Of a DNA stretch of 64,000 bases, positions 8,632 to 17,344 are shown one piece after another. The stretch spans positions 186,001-250,000 of the forward strand of contig NZ_BBJJ01000005.1 in the NCBI RefSeq assembly GCF_000739815.1. Reading direction: 5' to 3'. The DNA comes from Paraburkholderia mimosarum LMG 23256 = NBRC 106338. GTDB lineage: Bacteria; Pseudomonadota; Gammaproteobacteria; Burkholderiales; Burkholderiaceae. The translations under genes were made by a program, and so were the position numbers. The stretch's first letter is position 1, and each line of letters starts with the position of its first letter. The notes beneath the pieces are model-generated. The model had not been told where the DNA came from, searched no databases, and saw only the letters and a list, made by a program, of their open reading frames with translations.

Positions 8632-9129
8632 ATGTACGCACGCGAATCCATTCCCGCCGTCCTTTCCCGTGGCACCGCCGGATTCTCCGACGAAATCATG
8701 GAAGCCACGCCGACCAAAACGTTCCACCACGTCATCGATATCTACCTGAAGGACTCGAACGCCTTCATGAACACGTATTTCGCCCGCTATTTCGAGTGGC
8801 AGGGCATCTGCCGCGAGCGCTGGTTTCATGAGTGCATCCACAACAATCTGCTCGCGGCCGGCGGCGTGTTCGTCACCAAACGCGCGCACCAGGAATACGT
8901 GCAGGAGACGTTTCCGTTTCAGCGCGTGGATTGCTACATGAACACCTTCCAGGTGCGTCAGTGCTCGGCGTATCTCGTGTTCCGCTTTTGCGTGGACGGG
9001 CGGCCCGTTTCGCTCGGTTATCAGCAGATTCTCTTTGCCGGCACCGACAAGCGCATTCGCCGCTTTCCGCCCGGCATCGTCGAGCGCGTGAAAGAGTACG
9101 AGCTGATCCTGCCATCGGGTTCGAACTAA
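8632..9129 (+). CDS. Hotdog-fold acyl-CoA thioesterase-like protein (enediyne-thioesterase type)
   Basis: Predicted cytoplasmic thioesterase, 165 residues, single hotdog domain. The sequence HHVIDIYLKDSNAFMNTYF followed by EWQGICRERW resembles the 4-hydroxybenzoyl-CoA/enediyne thioesterases (DynE7/CalE7 group), where this region starts the central helix and shapes the acyl pocket. The rest alternates short beta strands (RQCSAYLVFRFCVDGRPVSL) as the fold requires. ATG 8632 is chosen because GGAG stands eight bases upstream; a longer in-frame reading from 8422 has no ribosome site and lacks homology. It sits between a receiver protein and a membrane histidine kinase, both transcribed on the other strand. 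No polyketide genes are nearby, so a role in making or hydrolysing an acyl signal is an inference. Substrate unknown. Confidence 0.78.
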   Translation: MYARESIPAVLSRGTAGFSDEIMEATPTKTFHHVIDIYLKDSNAFMNTYFARYFEWQGICRERWFHECIHNNLLAAGGVFVTKRAHQEYVQETFPFQRVDCYMNTFQVRQCSAYLVFRFCVDGRPVSLGYQQILFAGTDKRIRRFPPGIVERVKEYELILPSGSN

Positions 9130-9179
9130 GCAATTGCAACCGGGCGGTTCGAAAGGCGGACTGAATCCGGCTGGATGAA

Positions 9180-10667
9180 CTAGCCTGCAAAGTCCTGCCC
9201 CGCCGGCCAGCGGCGGGGCTTCGCCGGCGCATCGTGCAGCGCGCGGTCGGCGCTCGTGCCGGGCTCGGGCAGCCGGATCGTGAAGGTCGTGTGAACGTGC
9301 GGCTCCGACTCGCAGGCGATCGTGCCGCCCAGCGCCTCGGCCACGCGGCGGCAAAACGTGAGACCCATGCCGGTGCCGCGCCCGTGCGACTTGGTCGAAT
9401 AGAACGGATCGAAAACGCGCGGCAGAATATCGGCGGGAATGCCACAGCCGTTATCGGAAAAGCGCAGCACGCACCAACCCGATTCGCTCGTCGCGGCAAT
9501 CTCAACGCGGCCTTCGTAGGCGCTCGCCTTGTCGCCTCGTTCGGCGATCTCCGCCTGGATCGCGAAGAGCGCGTTCTTGAGCAGGTTGAAGAGCACGAAC
9601 ACCACGAGCGAATCCGAGCCCGAAAAGCTCAGTTGCGCGTCGATAGGCGCAACCCGCACCATATCGCGTTCGCCGGCACGAAACGGAAAGCGCTCGAGCG
9701 CGGCGTTCACGCAGGAGCGCACCGGGTAGGTCTCGAAGCTGCGGCGGTCGAGCCGGTCGAGCGTGAACGAGGCCAGCGACATCTCGACCACGGTGCTCGT
9801 GCTGTCCACCTGGCGGCGGATCGAGGTGGCAAGCGAGGAAAGCCGCTCCGACTGCCCCGGGTACAGCCCATCCACGCACAACTGATGCTGCACGGCCAAC
9901 TGGTAGCCGCGCATGAGTTCGGGGAGCACGTTGCCGATTTCTTCCGCGTGCATGCCGATGGCCGCGAGCGGTGTGGCGACCTCGTGCGCCACGGTGGCCG
10001 CGATCAGGTACGGCCGCATGAGGCCGTAACGCACGATCGTGACCGCGAGTATGCCGAGGCTGATGGCGATGAACACGGCGCCCACGGGATAGAACGCGAG
10101 CCCGTAGTTCACGGCGTAATCGGTGGCCGCCAGCGCGTACAAGCCGAGGCTGAAAACGCACAGATCGAGCAGCTTGCGACGATCGTGCGCCTGCGACTGC
10201 CGGCGTGCGAAGAAAAGCAGCCATGCGCTGCGGCACGCGAGCAGCACCGTTTGCACGACGTGCACGGGATGCAGCGCACCCGCCTTCGGATACTTGCCGA
10301 AGAAGAACGTGCCATAGCCGTCCACCACGGCGTCGCTCAGGAGCAATAGCGCCGCAAGCAGTGCGCTCAGCACCCAGGAGCCGATGAGCCACGCGCGTTC
10401 GCCGCGCCGGGCGCTCACTTCGGTCACGAAGTGATAGAACGTCGTGGGCAGAAAGAGGATGAAGAAGTAACCGACCTTCACCAGCACACTGGAGAGTTCC
10501 GGGTCGGAAGTCTGGAACAGAAAGGCCCACGTGCCCTGCCAGAAGAACGTGGTTGCGCACATCAAGGCGAACGGCACCGAGAGGCGCGTGAAGCCCTCGG
10601 TCAGAAGCACGTAGACGCCGAATCCGAGAAATAATGCGGAAACGAACGCAGGCAGGATCGAATACAT
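9180..10667 (-). CDS. Membrane sensor histidine kinase, CqsS/LqsS/PhcS-like
   Basis: Sensor kinase of 495 residues. The first 215 residues are almost entirely hydrophobic, with six or seven transmembrane helices and no sizeable periplasmic domain, suggesting a lipophilic or membrane-proximal ligand. The H-box is VAHEVATPLAAIG (phospho-His about H228). It is followed by a long helical stretch (NVLPELMRGYQLAV) that resembles the quorum-sensing kinases CqsS, LqsS and PhcS rather than ordinary HisKA domains. The ATPase domain has the N-box LFNLLKNALFAI, G1 FSDNGCGIP, F-box VFDPFYSTKSHGRG and G2 TGMGL. No receiver domain is attached. The likely partner is the receiver protein at 7371-8345. The ATG at 10667 begins directly at the first membrane helix. 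The family comparison is from memory and needs a profile search. Confidence 0.85.
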   Translation of the reverse strand: MYSILPAFVSALFLGFGVYVLLTEGFTRLSVPFALMCATTFFWQGTWAFLFQTSDPELSSVLVKVGYFFILFLPTTFYHFVTEVSARRGERAWLIGSWVLSALLAALLLLSDAVVDGYGTFFFGKYPKAGALHPVHVVQTVLLACRSAWLLFFARRQSQAHDRRKLLDLCVFSLGLYALAATDYAVNYGLAFYPVGAVFIAISLGILAVTIVRYGLMRPYLIAATVAHEVATPLAAIGMHAEEIGNVLPELMRGYQLAVQHQLCVDGLYPGQSERLSSLATSIRRQVDSTSTVVEMSLASFTLDRLDRRSFETYPVRSCVNAALERFPFRAGERDMVRVAPIDAQLSFSGSDSLVVFVLFNLLKNALFAIQAEIAERGDKASAYEGRVEIAATSESGWCVLRFSDNGCGIPADILPRVFDPFYSTKSHGRGTGMGLTFCRRVAEALGGTIACESEPHVHTTFTIRLPEPGTSADRALHDAPAKPRRWPAGQDFAG

Positions 10668-11201
10668 AGTCTGTCGCGTGGGTTCTTGTTCTTACCGACC
10701 TGTTGGTGCGGCGCGTTTCGTGCAGCTTCCCCGTGCGCCCGATGTCCGATACGGGGTGATATTTCGCCACCCAATGCGCGATGCATCAAAATTACGCGCC
10801 AATCGAACCGAATTTGCCGATTATCGCCGCTAATTGCTGTTGCGGCAAAAAATTCCTCCCAAAGCCCCCCTCGCGATGCGCGCTGAACCACCGCGATCGG
10901 GTTCTTGCAGAGGATTCCCAATCGATGCGGCGCGCGCTTGATACTGATTGATGCCGCTTGATCCTGATTGAGAGCGCTCGACGGCACCCGGATCTGCGCC
11001 CGTGCAATAGCCGGGCACCCTCATGCGCCGGGCATGCGCGCAAACCCGGCGAGCGTTTCGCTTGCGCGCTCACGCCCGGACAGCAGCGCGTCGCCGGGCC
11101 GCGAAAGACGCTACCATCGGCAACGACGATCGGCGAAGGGCACCTGACGCACGCCGTCGACCTGCGCCTTCGTTCGCGCCGCCGGAGCCCGACCGTACGC
11201 C
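10668..11201. other. 534-bp intergenic stretch between kinase and EAL genes
   Basis: Divergent gap that must hold the promoters of the histidine kinase (left) and the EAL protein (right). Apart from a two-copy 20-bp direct repeat described separately, I see an AT-richer core at about 10780-10860 but no convincing gene, RNA or terminator. Reading frames across it are short and compositionally unlike neighbouring genes. Confidence 0.5.
10935..10974. repeat. Two tandem copies of a 20-bp imperfect repeat
   Basis: CGCTTGATACTGATTGATGC is followed immediately by CGCTTGATCCTGATTGAGAG, matching at 16 of 20 positions, and then by a partial third copy, CGCT. The phase of about two helical turns would allow side-by-side protein binding. 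It lies about 230 bases before the EAL gene. Function unknown. Confidence 0.55.
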
Positions 11202-12776
11202 ATGAGCCCCCGACTCACCGCCCTGACGACATTCTGCGCCGTGTCCTTCGCCGTCCTGGCCACGCTCACGGGGGCCCTGTACGTGTCCAACGCTGCTTCC
11301 GAACGCCAGCTCCGCCAGCAGATCGACGCCTTTTCGAGCCGCGCGCTGCTGCGCGCCGACCAGGTGACCGCCGAAGTCGTGGAGGCCCTGCGCCATCTGG
11401 AGCCGTACGACGGCACGCCGTGCTCGAACGAGCATCTGCAGGCTCTGCGCGAAGCCGAGGAACAGTTTCGGTACATACGCGAGGTCGGCTGGACGGACGG
11501 TGTCCGCCTGCGCTGCACCGCGCAGCGCGGCAACGTCGACGTCGTATTGCCGCCGCCAGAATGGACCTATGGACAGGACGTCACCGCGTGGCAAACCGAG
11601 GGCGGTCAGCGTGGCAACGAGCAACGCATGCTCAACGTGCGCCTCGGCAATCACGTCGTCGTAATCGACCCGCGCTTCTACCTCGACATCGTGCCGCTCG
11701 ACGACACCATCGCGCTCGCCGTGCTCGAAACGCAGGACGGCGTCGTCATCTCGCGCTCACCGCACGCCGACGCAGGACTCGCGCGCGCGGCGCTGCAGCG
11801 CCAAGCCGCCAGCCTGTATTTCGACGGACGCTATTACATCGCCGTGCGCTCGCAGCGCTTTCCCATCGCCGTGGTGGCCTATGAGCCCGAGGACCGCTTG
11901 CGCGCCAACCTGTTCGCACAACTCCGGACTGCTCTTCCGTGGGCGCTCGTCCTGAGTGCGCTCGGCACGTGGCTCGTGCTGCGCTGGGGCCACAAGCTGC
12001 GCACGCCGCGCCACGCAATCCTGGAGGGCGTCCGGCGGCGCCAGTTCGTGGCCTGGCTGCAGCCGATCGTCTCGCTCGAAAGCGGCCGCTGCGTCGGCGC
12101 CGAGGCGTTGGCACGCTGGAAGCTCGAAGACGGCACCTTCGTCACGCCAGACACGTTCGTTCCGATGGCTGAATCGCTCGGGCTCATCCAACCCGTTACC
12201 GATGAGATCGTGCGCTCCGTGTTCGAAGGCGTGGGCGCGCTGCTCGCCCGGCGCCCCGATCTGCACGTCTCGATCAATCTTGCGGGCGACGACCTGGGCG
12301 GCATGCGCGTGCTCGACACGCTGAACGCCGCACTTGCGAAATATGCGGTGCGTCCCGAGCAGATCTGGTTCGAAGCGATCGAGCGCGCGCTCATGGACAC
12401 GGCCATTTCGGCACCGGTTCTCGAGGCGTTTCGCACGGCCGGGCACCGCGTGTTCATCGACGATTTCGGCACCGGCTATTCGAGTCTTTCGTATCTGCAC
12501 GAACTGCCGGTGGACGGCATCAAGATCGAGCGGTCGTTCATCGGCCCGCTCCCGGATGGTGAGGAACTGAACAAGATCGTCCCGCACATCATCGAAATGG
12601 CGCGCAGCCTCGGCCTCGCGATCGTTGCCGAGGGCGTGGAGACCGAGGCGCAAGCGCACTATCTACGCGAGCGCGGCGTGCAGTACGCGCAGGGCTGGCG
12701 CTATGCGAAGGCCATGCCCCCCGACGAATTTCTGCACTATCTGGAGCGCGAAGCCGCACCGATGCAAAAGGCGTGA
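11202..12776 (+). CDS. CSS-motif EAL cyclic-di-GMP phosphodiesterase
   Basis: Membrane-bound c-di-GMP phosphodiesterase, 524 residues. An N-terminal membrane helix (about 8-28) is followed by a periplasmic CSS-type domain containing TPCSNEHL (C74) and a second cysteine in RLRCTAQ (C105). In the E. coli PdeC family the equivalent cysteines form a DsbA-made disulfide that holds the enzyme inactive. The canonical third motif letter is changed here (CSN rather than CSS). A second helix (about 243-260) leads to a complete EAL domain: GAEALARW (E301), SINLAG, EAIERA, FIDDFGTGYSSLSYL, IKIERSFI, VAEGVET and QGWRYAKAM. All metal and catalytic residues appear present, so it should be active. No GGDEF partner is adjacent. 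Confidence 0.93.
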   Translation: MSPRLTALTTFCAVSFAVLATLTGALYVSNAASERQLRQQIDAFSSRALLRADQVTAEVVEALRHLEPYDGTPCSNEHLQALREAEEQFRYIREVGWTDGVRLRCTAQRGNVDVVLPPPEWTYGQDVTAWQTEGGQRGNEQRMLNVRLGNHVVVIDPRFYLDIVPLDDTIALAVLETQDGVVISRSPHADAGLARAALQRQAASLYFDGRYYIAVRSQRFPIAVVAYEPEDRLRANLFAQLRTALPWALVLSALGTWLVLRWGHKLRTPRHAILEGVRRRQFVAWLQPIVSLESGRCVGAEALARWKLEDGTFVTPDTFVPMAESLGLIQPVTDEIVRSVFEGVGALLARRPDLHVSINLAGDDLGGMRVLDTLNAALAKYAVRPEQIWFEAIERALMDTAISAPVLEAFRTAGHRVFIDDFGTGYSSLSYLHELPVDGIKIERSFIGPLPDGEELNKIVPHIIEMARSLGLAIVAEGVETEAQAHYLRERGVQYAQGWRYAKAMPPDEFLHYLEREAAPMQKA

Positions 12777-12789
12777 GTCTCGTGCTCGT

Positions 12790-13430
12790 TCATGCGTGCG
12801 GACTGTACGACACCGCGCGCGATGTCTCGCCGGGCAGATGCGCAGGCGCCAGCCCGCCGCGCACCGCCGCTGCCTTGCCGAACACGGCGCTATCGTAGCC
12901 CCGACCCGCAAAGCGCACGACATCGACGAGACTGAAGCCTTGCGCGCGATAGAACGCAACGAGGTGATCGGCGGCAAACGGCGTGTCGAGTGCGATTTGC
13001 GTGTAGCCGCGCGCAGCCGCCCAATGCCCCGCGAACGCGAGCAACGCGCGGCCGATGCCGCGGCTCTGCCATTTTGGCTCAATATCGAATTGATGGACCG
13101 AAGCAACGCTGCGCTGGCGATAATATTCGCAATGCGAACTGCTGTCGTGCCCTTCAACCGTCAACGTACCGACGATCCTGCCGTTGCACACGGCGACGAA
13201 ACAGTCGCCCGCCAGCGCGCGCTCGCGTGTCATGCTCGCGGCCTGATCGGCGCGCAGAAACAGTGCAACCCGAGCGACGCGAGGCGTGCAAACGCGCGAT
13301 GCAGCAAACGCGTGAGCGCCTCCCAGGAATCGTGGCGCGGATCGAAGCGCCGCAGCGCGAGCCGGCCGATTCCGGGCTGAACGAAGGTAGTCCGCTCATC
13401 CATGCGCTGGGTTGCACGCGAGGTCGACAT
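12790..13430 (-). pseudogene. GNAT-family N-acetyltransferase split by a frameshift
   Basis: An acetyltransferase gene read in two frames. The start at 13430 has a strong ribosome site (TGGAGGCGCC) and encodes an N-terminal GNAT helix-strand unit (LALRRFDPRHDSWEALTRLL) that stops at 13230. The rest of the enzyme (GDCFVAVCNGRIVGTLTV, then the acetyl-CoA loop QSRGIGRALLAFA and FYRAQGFSL) continues in another frame down to 12790. Joining the frames needs removal of two bases from the GCGCGC run at 13250-13255, so a GC-dinucleotide slippage is the simplest explanation. The C-terminal part alone retains the acetyl-CoA loop, but it lacks the first strand and helices. Either a recent pseudogene or an assembly error. 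It converges on the EAL gene, with 13 bases between them. Confidence 0.7.
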
Positions 13431-13577
13431 GGCGCCTCCAGTCGTTTCGATGCACGCAGTCTAGAGTTGGGCCGCAAGCGCCACAAGAAAAAATGTCGTA
13501 AAAAACAGGGCGATACGCGTTGCCGAATCACGCTGTCATAATGAGCGCCCCGAAGTTCGATCTAGTGGAGAGACAAC

Positions 13578-14060
13578 ATGGCGCACGGCGAGCACACCTA
13601 CCGCGTTTCGGTTCAATGGACGGGCAATCGCGGCAGCGGCACCTCGGGCTATCGCGAGTATGGCCGCGATCACGTCATCCGCGCGAGCGGCAAACCCGAT
13701 ATTCCCGGCTCGGCGGACCCGGCCTTTCGCGGCGACGCCGCGCGCTGGAATCCCGAGGACCTGCTCGTGGCTTCGGCCGCGGCATGCCACAAGCTCTGGT
13801 ATCTGCACCTGTGCGCCGATGCCGGCATCGCGGTGCTCGCCTACGAGGACAACGCAGAAGGCACGATGGCCGATACAGCGCAACACGGCGCCTTCACGAA
13901 GATCGTATTGCGCCCTCGCGTGACGATCCGCGCGAGCGACGACCGCAGCCTCGCCGAGCGGTTGCATCACGCGGCGCACGATCAGTGCTACGTCGCGAAC
14001 TCGGTGAAGTTTCCGATTACTTGCGAGCCAACCATCGAAGTGGCCGCGCCGGCTTCCTGA
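13578..14060 (+). CDS. OsmC-family peroxiredoxin
   Basis: Cytoplasmic thiol peroxidase of the OsmC/Ohr superfamily, 160 residues, expected to reduce organic hydroperoxides. The two redox cysteines are in the family positions: AAACHKLWYLHLC (C70, peroxidatic) and HDQCYVANSVKFP (C137, resolving). The N-terminal strands and the RWNPEDLLVASAAAC helix start are typical of the OsmC (not Ohr) branch. The ATG at 13578 follows GTGGAGAGACAAC. Monocistronic by context: the upstream gene runs the other way and the next gene is 213 bases on. An organic-peroxide regulator such as OhrR is not adjacent; the MarR gene at 19.6 kb is too distant to assign. Confidence 0.93.
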   Translation: MAHGEHTYRVSVQWTGNRGSGTSGYREYGRDHVIRASGKPDIPGSADPAFRGDAARWNPEDLLVASAAACHKLWYLHLCADAGIAVLAYEDNAEGTMADTAQHGAFTKIVLRPRVTIRASDDRSLAERLHHAAHDQCYVANSVKFPITCEPTIEVAAPAS

Positions 14061-14273
14061 TAGCCAGAGCGCGCCTCGGGCTCGGCTCTTCCCACTTGGT
14101 GGCGCGCTCCATCATTGTTCACACCGATCAACGCTACGCCACGTTCTCATCGGACGTTTCATCGGAAGATTGCCACCACAACGATTTGACAGCCGGCATT
14201 TTCGTTTACCTATACTCCATGGACTCTGGAAGGCAGCCCCATTTTCCGAAGACCAACAAGAACGGAGTGTGAG

Positions 14274-15857
14274 ATGCAACGAGCGATGCGAAATGCGGGT
14301 TTGGCACTGCTGACTTTCTCTTTGTCGAGCGCAAGCGTGATCGTGCAGGCGGATTCGACCTGCGGCGGTGCGAGCTGCCTTTACCGCGGTCAGCTGGTCG
14401 AGCAGAGCACGACCCTGCGGCTGGGCGCGAGCGATTTCACGAAACTGCTGGGCAGCAGCGCGAGCGGCCAACAGTTGCTCCAGGTTGCCGGCACGCCGCG
14501 CTGCGACGTCGAAATCCGCTACTTTCGTTACCGCACGACAGGTGGCGCGGGCGAACCCACGATATCGAGCGCAGCGCTCATGATCCCGGGGGGCCGGGCA
14601 GCGTGCACGGGTGGGCGCCCCCTCATGCTGTACGCGCACGGAACGACGACCTATCGCAACTACAACATCGCCGACATCACCCAGACGGATCCGAACAACG
14701 GCGACGGCGCGGGCGAAGGCATCGCCGTGGCCGCGATCTACGCGGCGCAAGGCTATATCGTGGTGGCGAGCAACTATGCCGGCTATTCGGGTTCACCGTT
14801 GCCGTATCACCCCTATCTGAACGGCGACCAGCAATCGGCCGACGTGATCGATTCACTGCGCGCGGCGCGGCTCGCGATGGCCCTTCCGGGCCCGGGCAAC
14901 AAGACCCGGGAAAACGGCAAGCTGTTCGTGACCGGTTATTCGCAAGGCGGCTACGTGGCGCTCGCCACGCACCGCGCATTGCAGGCGGCCGGCATCAACG
15001 TCACGGCGTCCGCACCCGGCTCGGGGCCCTATGCGCTCGGCGCAATGGCCGACGCCCTCGTTCAGGGAGAAGTCGACCTCGGCTCCACGATCTTTACGGT
15101 GCTGGCGACCATGAGTTACCAGCATGCGTATGGGAACATCTATCGTCAGCCGGGCGACTTTTTCGAGGCGGCCTATGCGCCGGGCATCGAGAACCTGTTG
15201 CCGAGCGTCACGTCGATGGATGCGCTGTTCGCCGAAGGCAAACTGCCCTCCACGCAGCTTTTCAGCAGCGTGCCGCCCGCGCCCCAGTTCGCTTCGCTCA
15301 CGCCGCCCGCTGCGCCGCCGCTTGCGCCCCCCGAGTTGACGCCGCTATTCGCATCGGGATTCGGCACGTCGAATCTCGTGCGTAACGCGTATCGACTGAG
15401 CATCCTCGACGACCAGATCGTCAATCCGGATGGCGCATATCCCTCGCCGACCGCCGCGATGGCGCCGGCTGCGAGTCCGGCCCAGCCGCTGCGCCAGGCG
15501 TTCAGGCGCAACGATCTGCGCAACTGGGTGCCGCGCGCGCCGGTGCTTCTCTGCGGCGGCCATCTCGATCCGACGGTGTTCTTCTTCAATGCGCAGATCG
15601 AGCAGGCATACTGGAAAAACGCCCACGTCGCGCCGGGCCTGACGAACGTCCTCGACGTCGATTCGGCTCCGGGCGTGAACGACCCGTTTGCCGCGGTCAA
15701 GGCCGGCTTCGCAGAGGCCAGGGCCGCGGTCGCCGCGCAGGCTGTTCAGGCCGGCGCAACGGATAACGGCTTTTCCGCCGTGCTCGAGGCCTATCACGGC
15801 GACATCGTCGCGCCTTTCTGCATGGTCGCGGCGCGCGGCTTCTTCAGCAACTTCTGA
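14274..15857 (+). CDS. Secreted lipase/esterase-like alpha/beta hydrolase
   Basis: Exported serine hydrolase, 527 residues. Residues 1-26 form a Sec signal peptide ending in VQA-D. The oxyanion strand LMLYAHGTT, the nucleophile elbow TGYSQGGYVA (S223), an acid candidate in LLCGGHLDPTVFF, and a histidine candidate in EAYHGDIVAPFC make a plausible triad. Several cysteines in the mature part (CGGASC, PRCDVE, RAACTGG, VLLCGG, PFCMV) suggest disulfides and therefore a periplasmic or extracellular location. A proline/alanine-rich insertion (about 330-360) precedes the last third. The fold resembles bacterial secretory lipases; ester or polyester substrates are possible. GGAG precedes the ATG. No chaperone (LipB) gene is beside it. 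Confidence 0.85.
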   Translation: MQRAMRNAGLALLTFSLSSASVIVQADSTCGGASCLYRGQLVEQSTTLRLGASDFTKLLGSSASGQQLLQVAGTPRCDVEIRYFRYRTTGGAGEPTISSAALMIPGGRAACTGGRPLMLYAHGTTTYRNYNIADITQTDPNNGDGAGEGIAVAAIYAAQGYIVVASNYAGYSGSPLPYHPYLNGDQQSADVIDSLRAARLAMALPGPGNKTRENGKLFVTGYSQGGYVALATHRALQAAGINVTASAPGSGPYALGAMADALVQGEVDLGSTIFTVLATMSYQHAYGNIYRQPGDFFEAAYAPGIENLLPSVTSMDALFAEGKLPSTQLFSSVPPAPQFASLTPPAAPPLAPPELTPLFASGFGTSNLVRNAYRLSILDDQIVNPDGAYPSPTAAMAPAASPAQPLRQAFRRNDLRNWVPRAPVLLCGGHLDPTVFFFNAQIEQAYWKNAHVAPGLTNVLDVDSAPGVNDPFAAVKAGFAEARAAVAAQAVQAGATDNGFSAVLEAYHGDIVAPFCMVAARGFFSNF

Positions 15858-15998
15858 TCCAACGATCACATCGACGAGGAATGGTCAACCCTCGTCGATC
15901 GGGCGTGCGGCAATCGTCTCACGCAGGGCGAACGGCTTGCCCGGAACGCACGTACACTTGCGGTTCCGGACTCATGTTCGCCAACGCGAGGCCCATGC

Positions 15999-17270
15999 AT
16001 GCCGACGATTGCCCTGATTGTCGCGACTATCGCGGTGACGCTCGTCGTCGTATTCGTGATCGCCAACCTGACGAGCGGCGAGAAGAAGATCGAGCACAAG
16101 ATCGAACGGCTGTATGCAAGCGACGATCCCCAGTTCACCCGCTCGATGGGGCTGCTGCTCGGGCCGCCCGTCATCGGGGGCAACCGCTTCGAAGTGCTCG
16201 TGAATGGCGACGAGATCTTCCCGTCGATGCTGCAGGGCATTCGCTCGGCGCAGCGCACGATCACCTTCGAAACCTTCATTTACTGGTCCGGCGCGATCGG
16301 CGAGGAAATCGCGCATGCGCTCTCCGACAAGGCGCGCGCGGGTATCGCGGTGCATGTGCTGCTCGACTGGGTCGGCTCGTCGAAAATGGACAAGCGCTAT
16401 CTGCAGATGCTGCGCGAGGCGGGCGCGGAAATCGTCCTGTATCACAAGCCGCACTGGACGGGTCTCGGCCGCCTGAACGACCGCACGCACCGCAAGCTGC
16501 TGGTGATCGACGGGCACATCGGCTTCACGGGCGGTGTGGGCATCGCCGAAGAATGGACCGGCCATGCGCAGGACGAGAAACACTGGCGTGACACGCACTT
16601 TCGCGTGGAAGGACCGGTGGTCGGCCAGATGCAGGCGGTGTTCATGGACAACTGGGTCAAATCGACGGGGAACGTACTGCACGGCCCGCAGTATTTTCCG
16701 GCGATCGACCCGGTCGGCAACGGGCTCGCGCACATGTTCAGCAGTTCGCCCTCGGGCGGCAGCGACGACATGGAGCTGATGTACCTCATGGCGATCACCG
16801 CTGCGACCTGCTCCATCGACTTGTCGAGCGCGTACTTCGTGCCGGACAAGCTGACGATCAACGCGATCGTCGAGGCCGCGAAGCGCGGCGTGAAGGTGCG
16901 CATCATCACGCCCGGCAAGCGGATCGACACCCACACCGTGCGCGAGGCATCGCGCGCATGCTGGGGCGACCTGCTCGCGGCCGGTGTCGAGATATACGAA
17001 TATCAGCCGACGATGTTCCACTGCAAAGTGATTATCGTGGACGAGTATCTGGTGTCGGTCGGCTCGACCAACTTCGATAGCCGCTCGTTCAAGCTCAACG
17101 ACGAAGCCAATCTCAACATCTACGACCGCGATTTCGCGCGCCGGCAGACGGCGATTTTCGACAGCGACCTGAAACACGCGAAACGCATCACGTTCGACGC
17201 CTGGCGCAGCCGCCCGCTCGTCGAAAAGCTGCTGGAACGCGCTATTGCGTTGCTCGATCCGCAACTTTGA
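15999..17270 (+). CDS. Cardiolipin synthase-like phospholipase D family protein
   Basis: Membrane-anchored phosphatidyltransferase, 423 residues. One N-terminal membrane helix (residues 3-23) is followed by two PLD domains, each with an HKD motif: THRKLLVIDG (H164, K166, D171) and MFHCKVIIVDE (H341, K343, D348), the second followed by SVGSTNFDSRSF, a hallmark of cardiolipin synthases. It probably joins phosphatidylglycerol (or another phospholipid donor) into cardiolipin at the inner membrane. With one rather than two leading helices it is closer to ClsB/ClsC-like enzymes than to ClsA. No strong ribosome site is visible before the ATG. It converges on a radical SAM gene across a gap holding a long hairpin. 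Confidence 0.9.
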   Translation: MPTIALIVATIAVTLVVVFVIANLTSGEKKIEHKIERLYASDDPQFTRSMGLLLGPPVIGGNRFEVLVNGDEIFPSMLQGIRSAQRTITFETFIYWSGAIGEEIAHALSDKARAGIAVHVLLDWVGSSKMDKRYLQMLREAGAEIVLYHKPHWTGLGRLNDRTHRKLLVIDGHIGFTGGVGIAEEWTGHAQDEKHWRDTHFRVEGPVVGQMQAVFMDNWVKSTGNVLHGPQYFPAIDPVGNGLAHMFSSSPSGGSDDMELMYLMAITAATCSIDLSSAYFVPDKLTINAIVEAAKRGVKVRIITPGKRIDTHTVREASRACWGDLLAAGVEIYEYQPTMFHCKVIIVDEYLVSVGSTNFDSRSFKLNDEANLNIYDRDFARRQTAIFDSDLKHAKRITFDAWRSRPLVEKLLERAIALLDPQL

Positions 17271-17272
17271 CG

Positions 17273-17300
17273 CCTGGTTGCGCCGCGAGCGGCCGCCAGG
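17273..17300. terminator. Bipartite hairpin between convergent genes
   Basis: CCTGG/CCAGG form an outer stem and GCCGC/GCGGC an inner stem around a GA loop, separated by small internal loops. The hairpin lies two bases after the cardiolipin synthase stop, in the 74-bp convergent gap. No T-run follows, so intrinsic termination is only suggested. Confidence 0.35.
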
Positions 17301-17344
17301 GACCGCGATTCGCCGATCAGGCTTGGTGAGCCAAAGTTCCCTGC

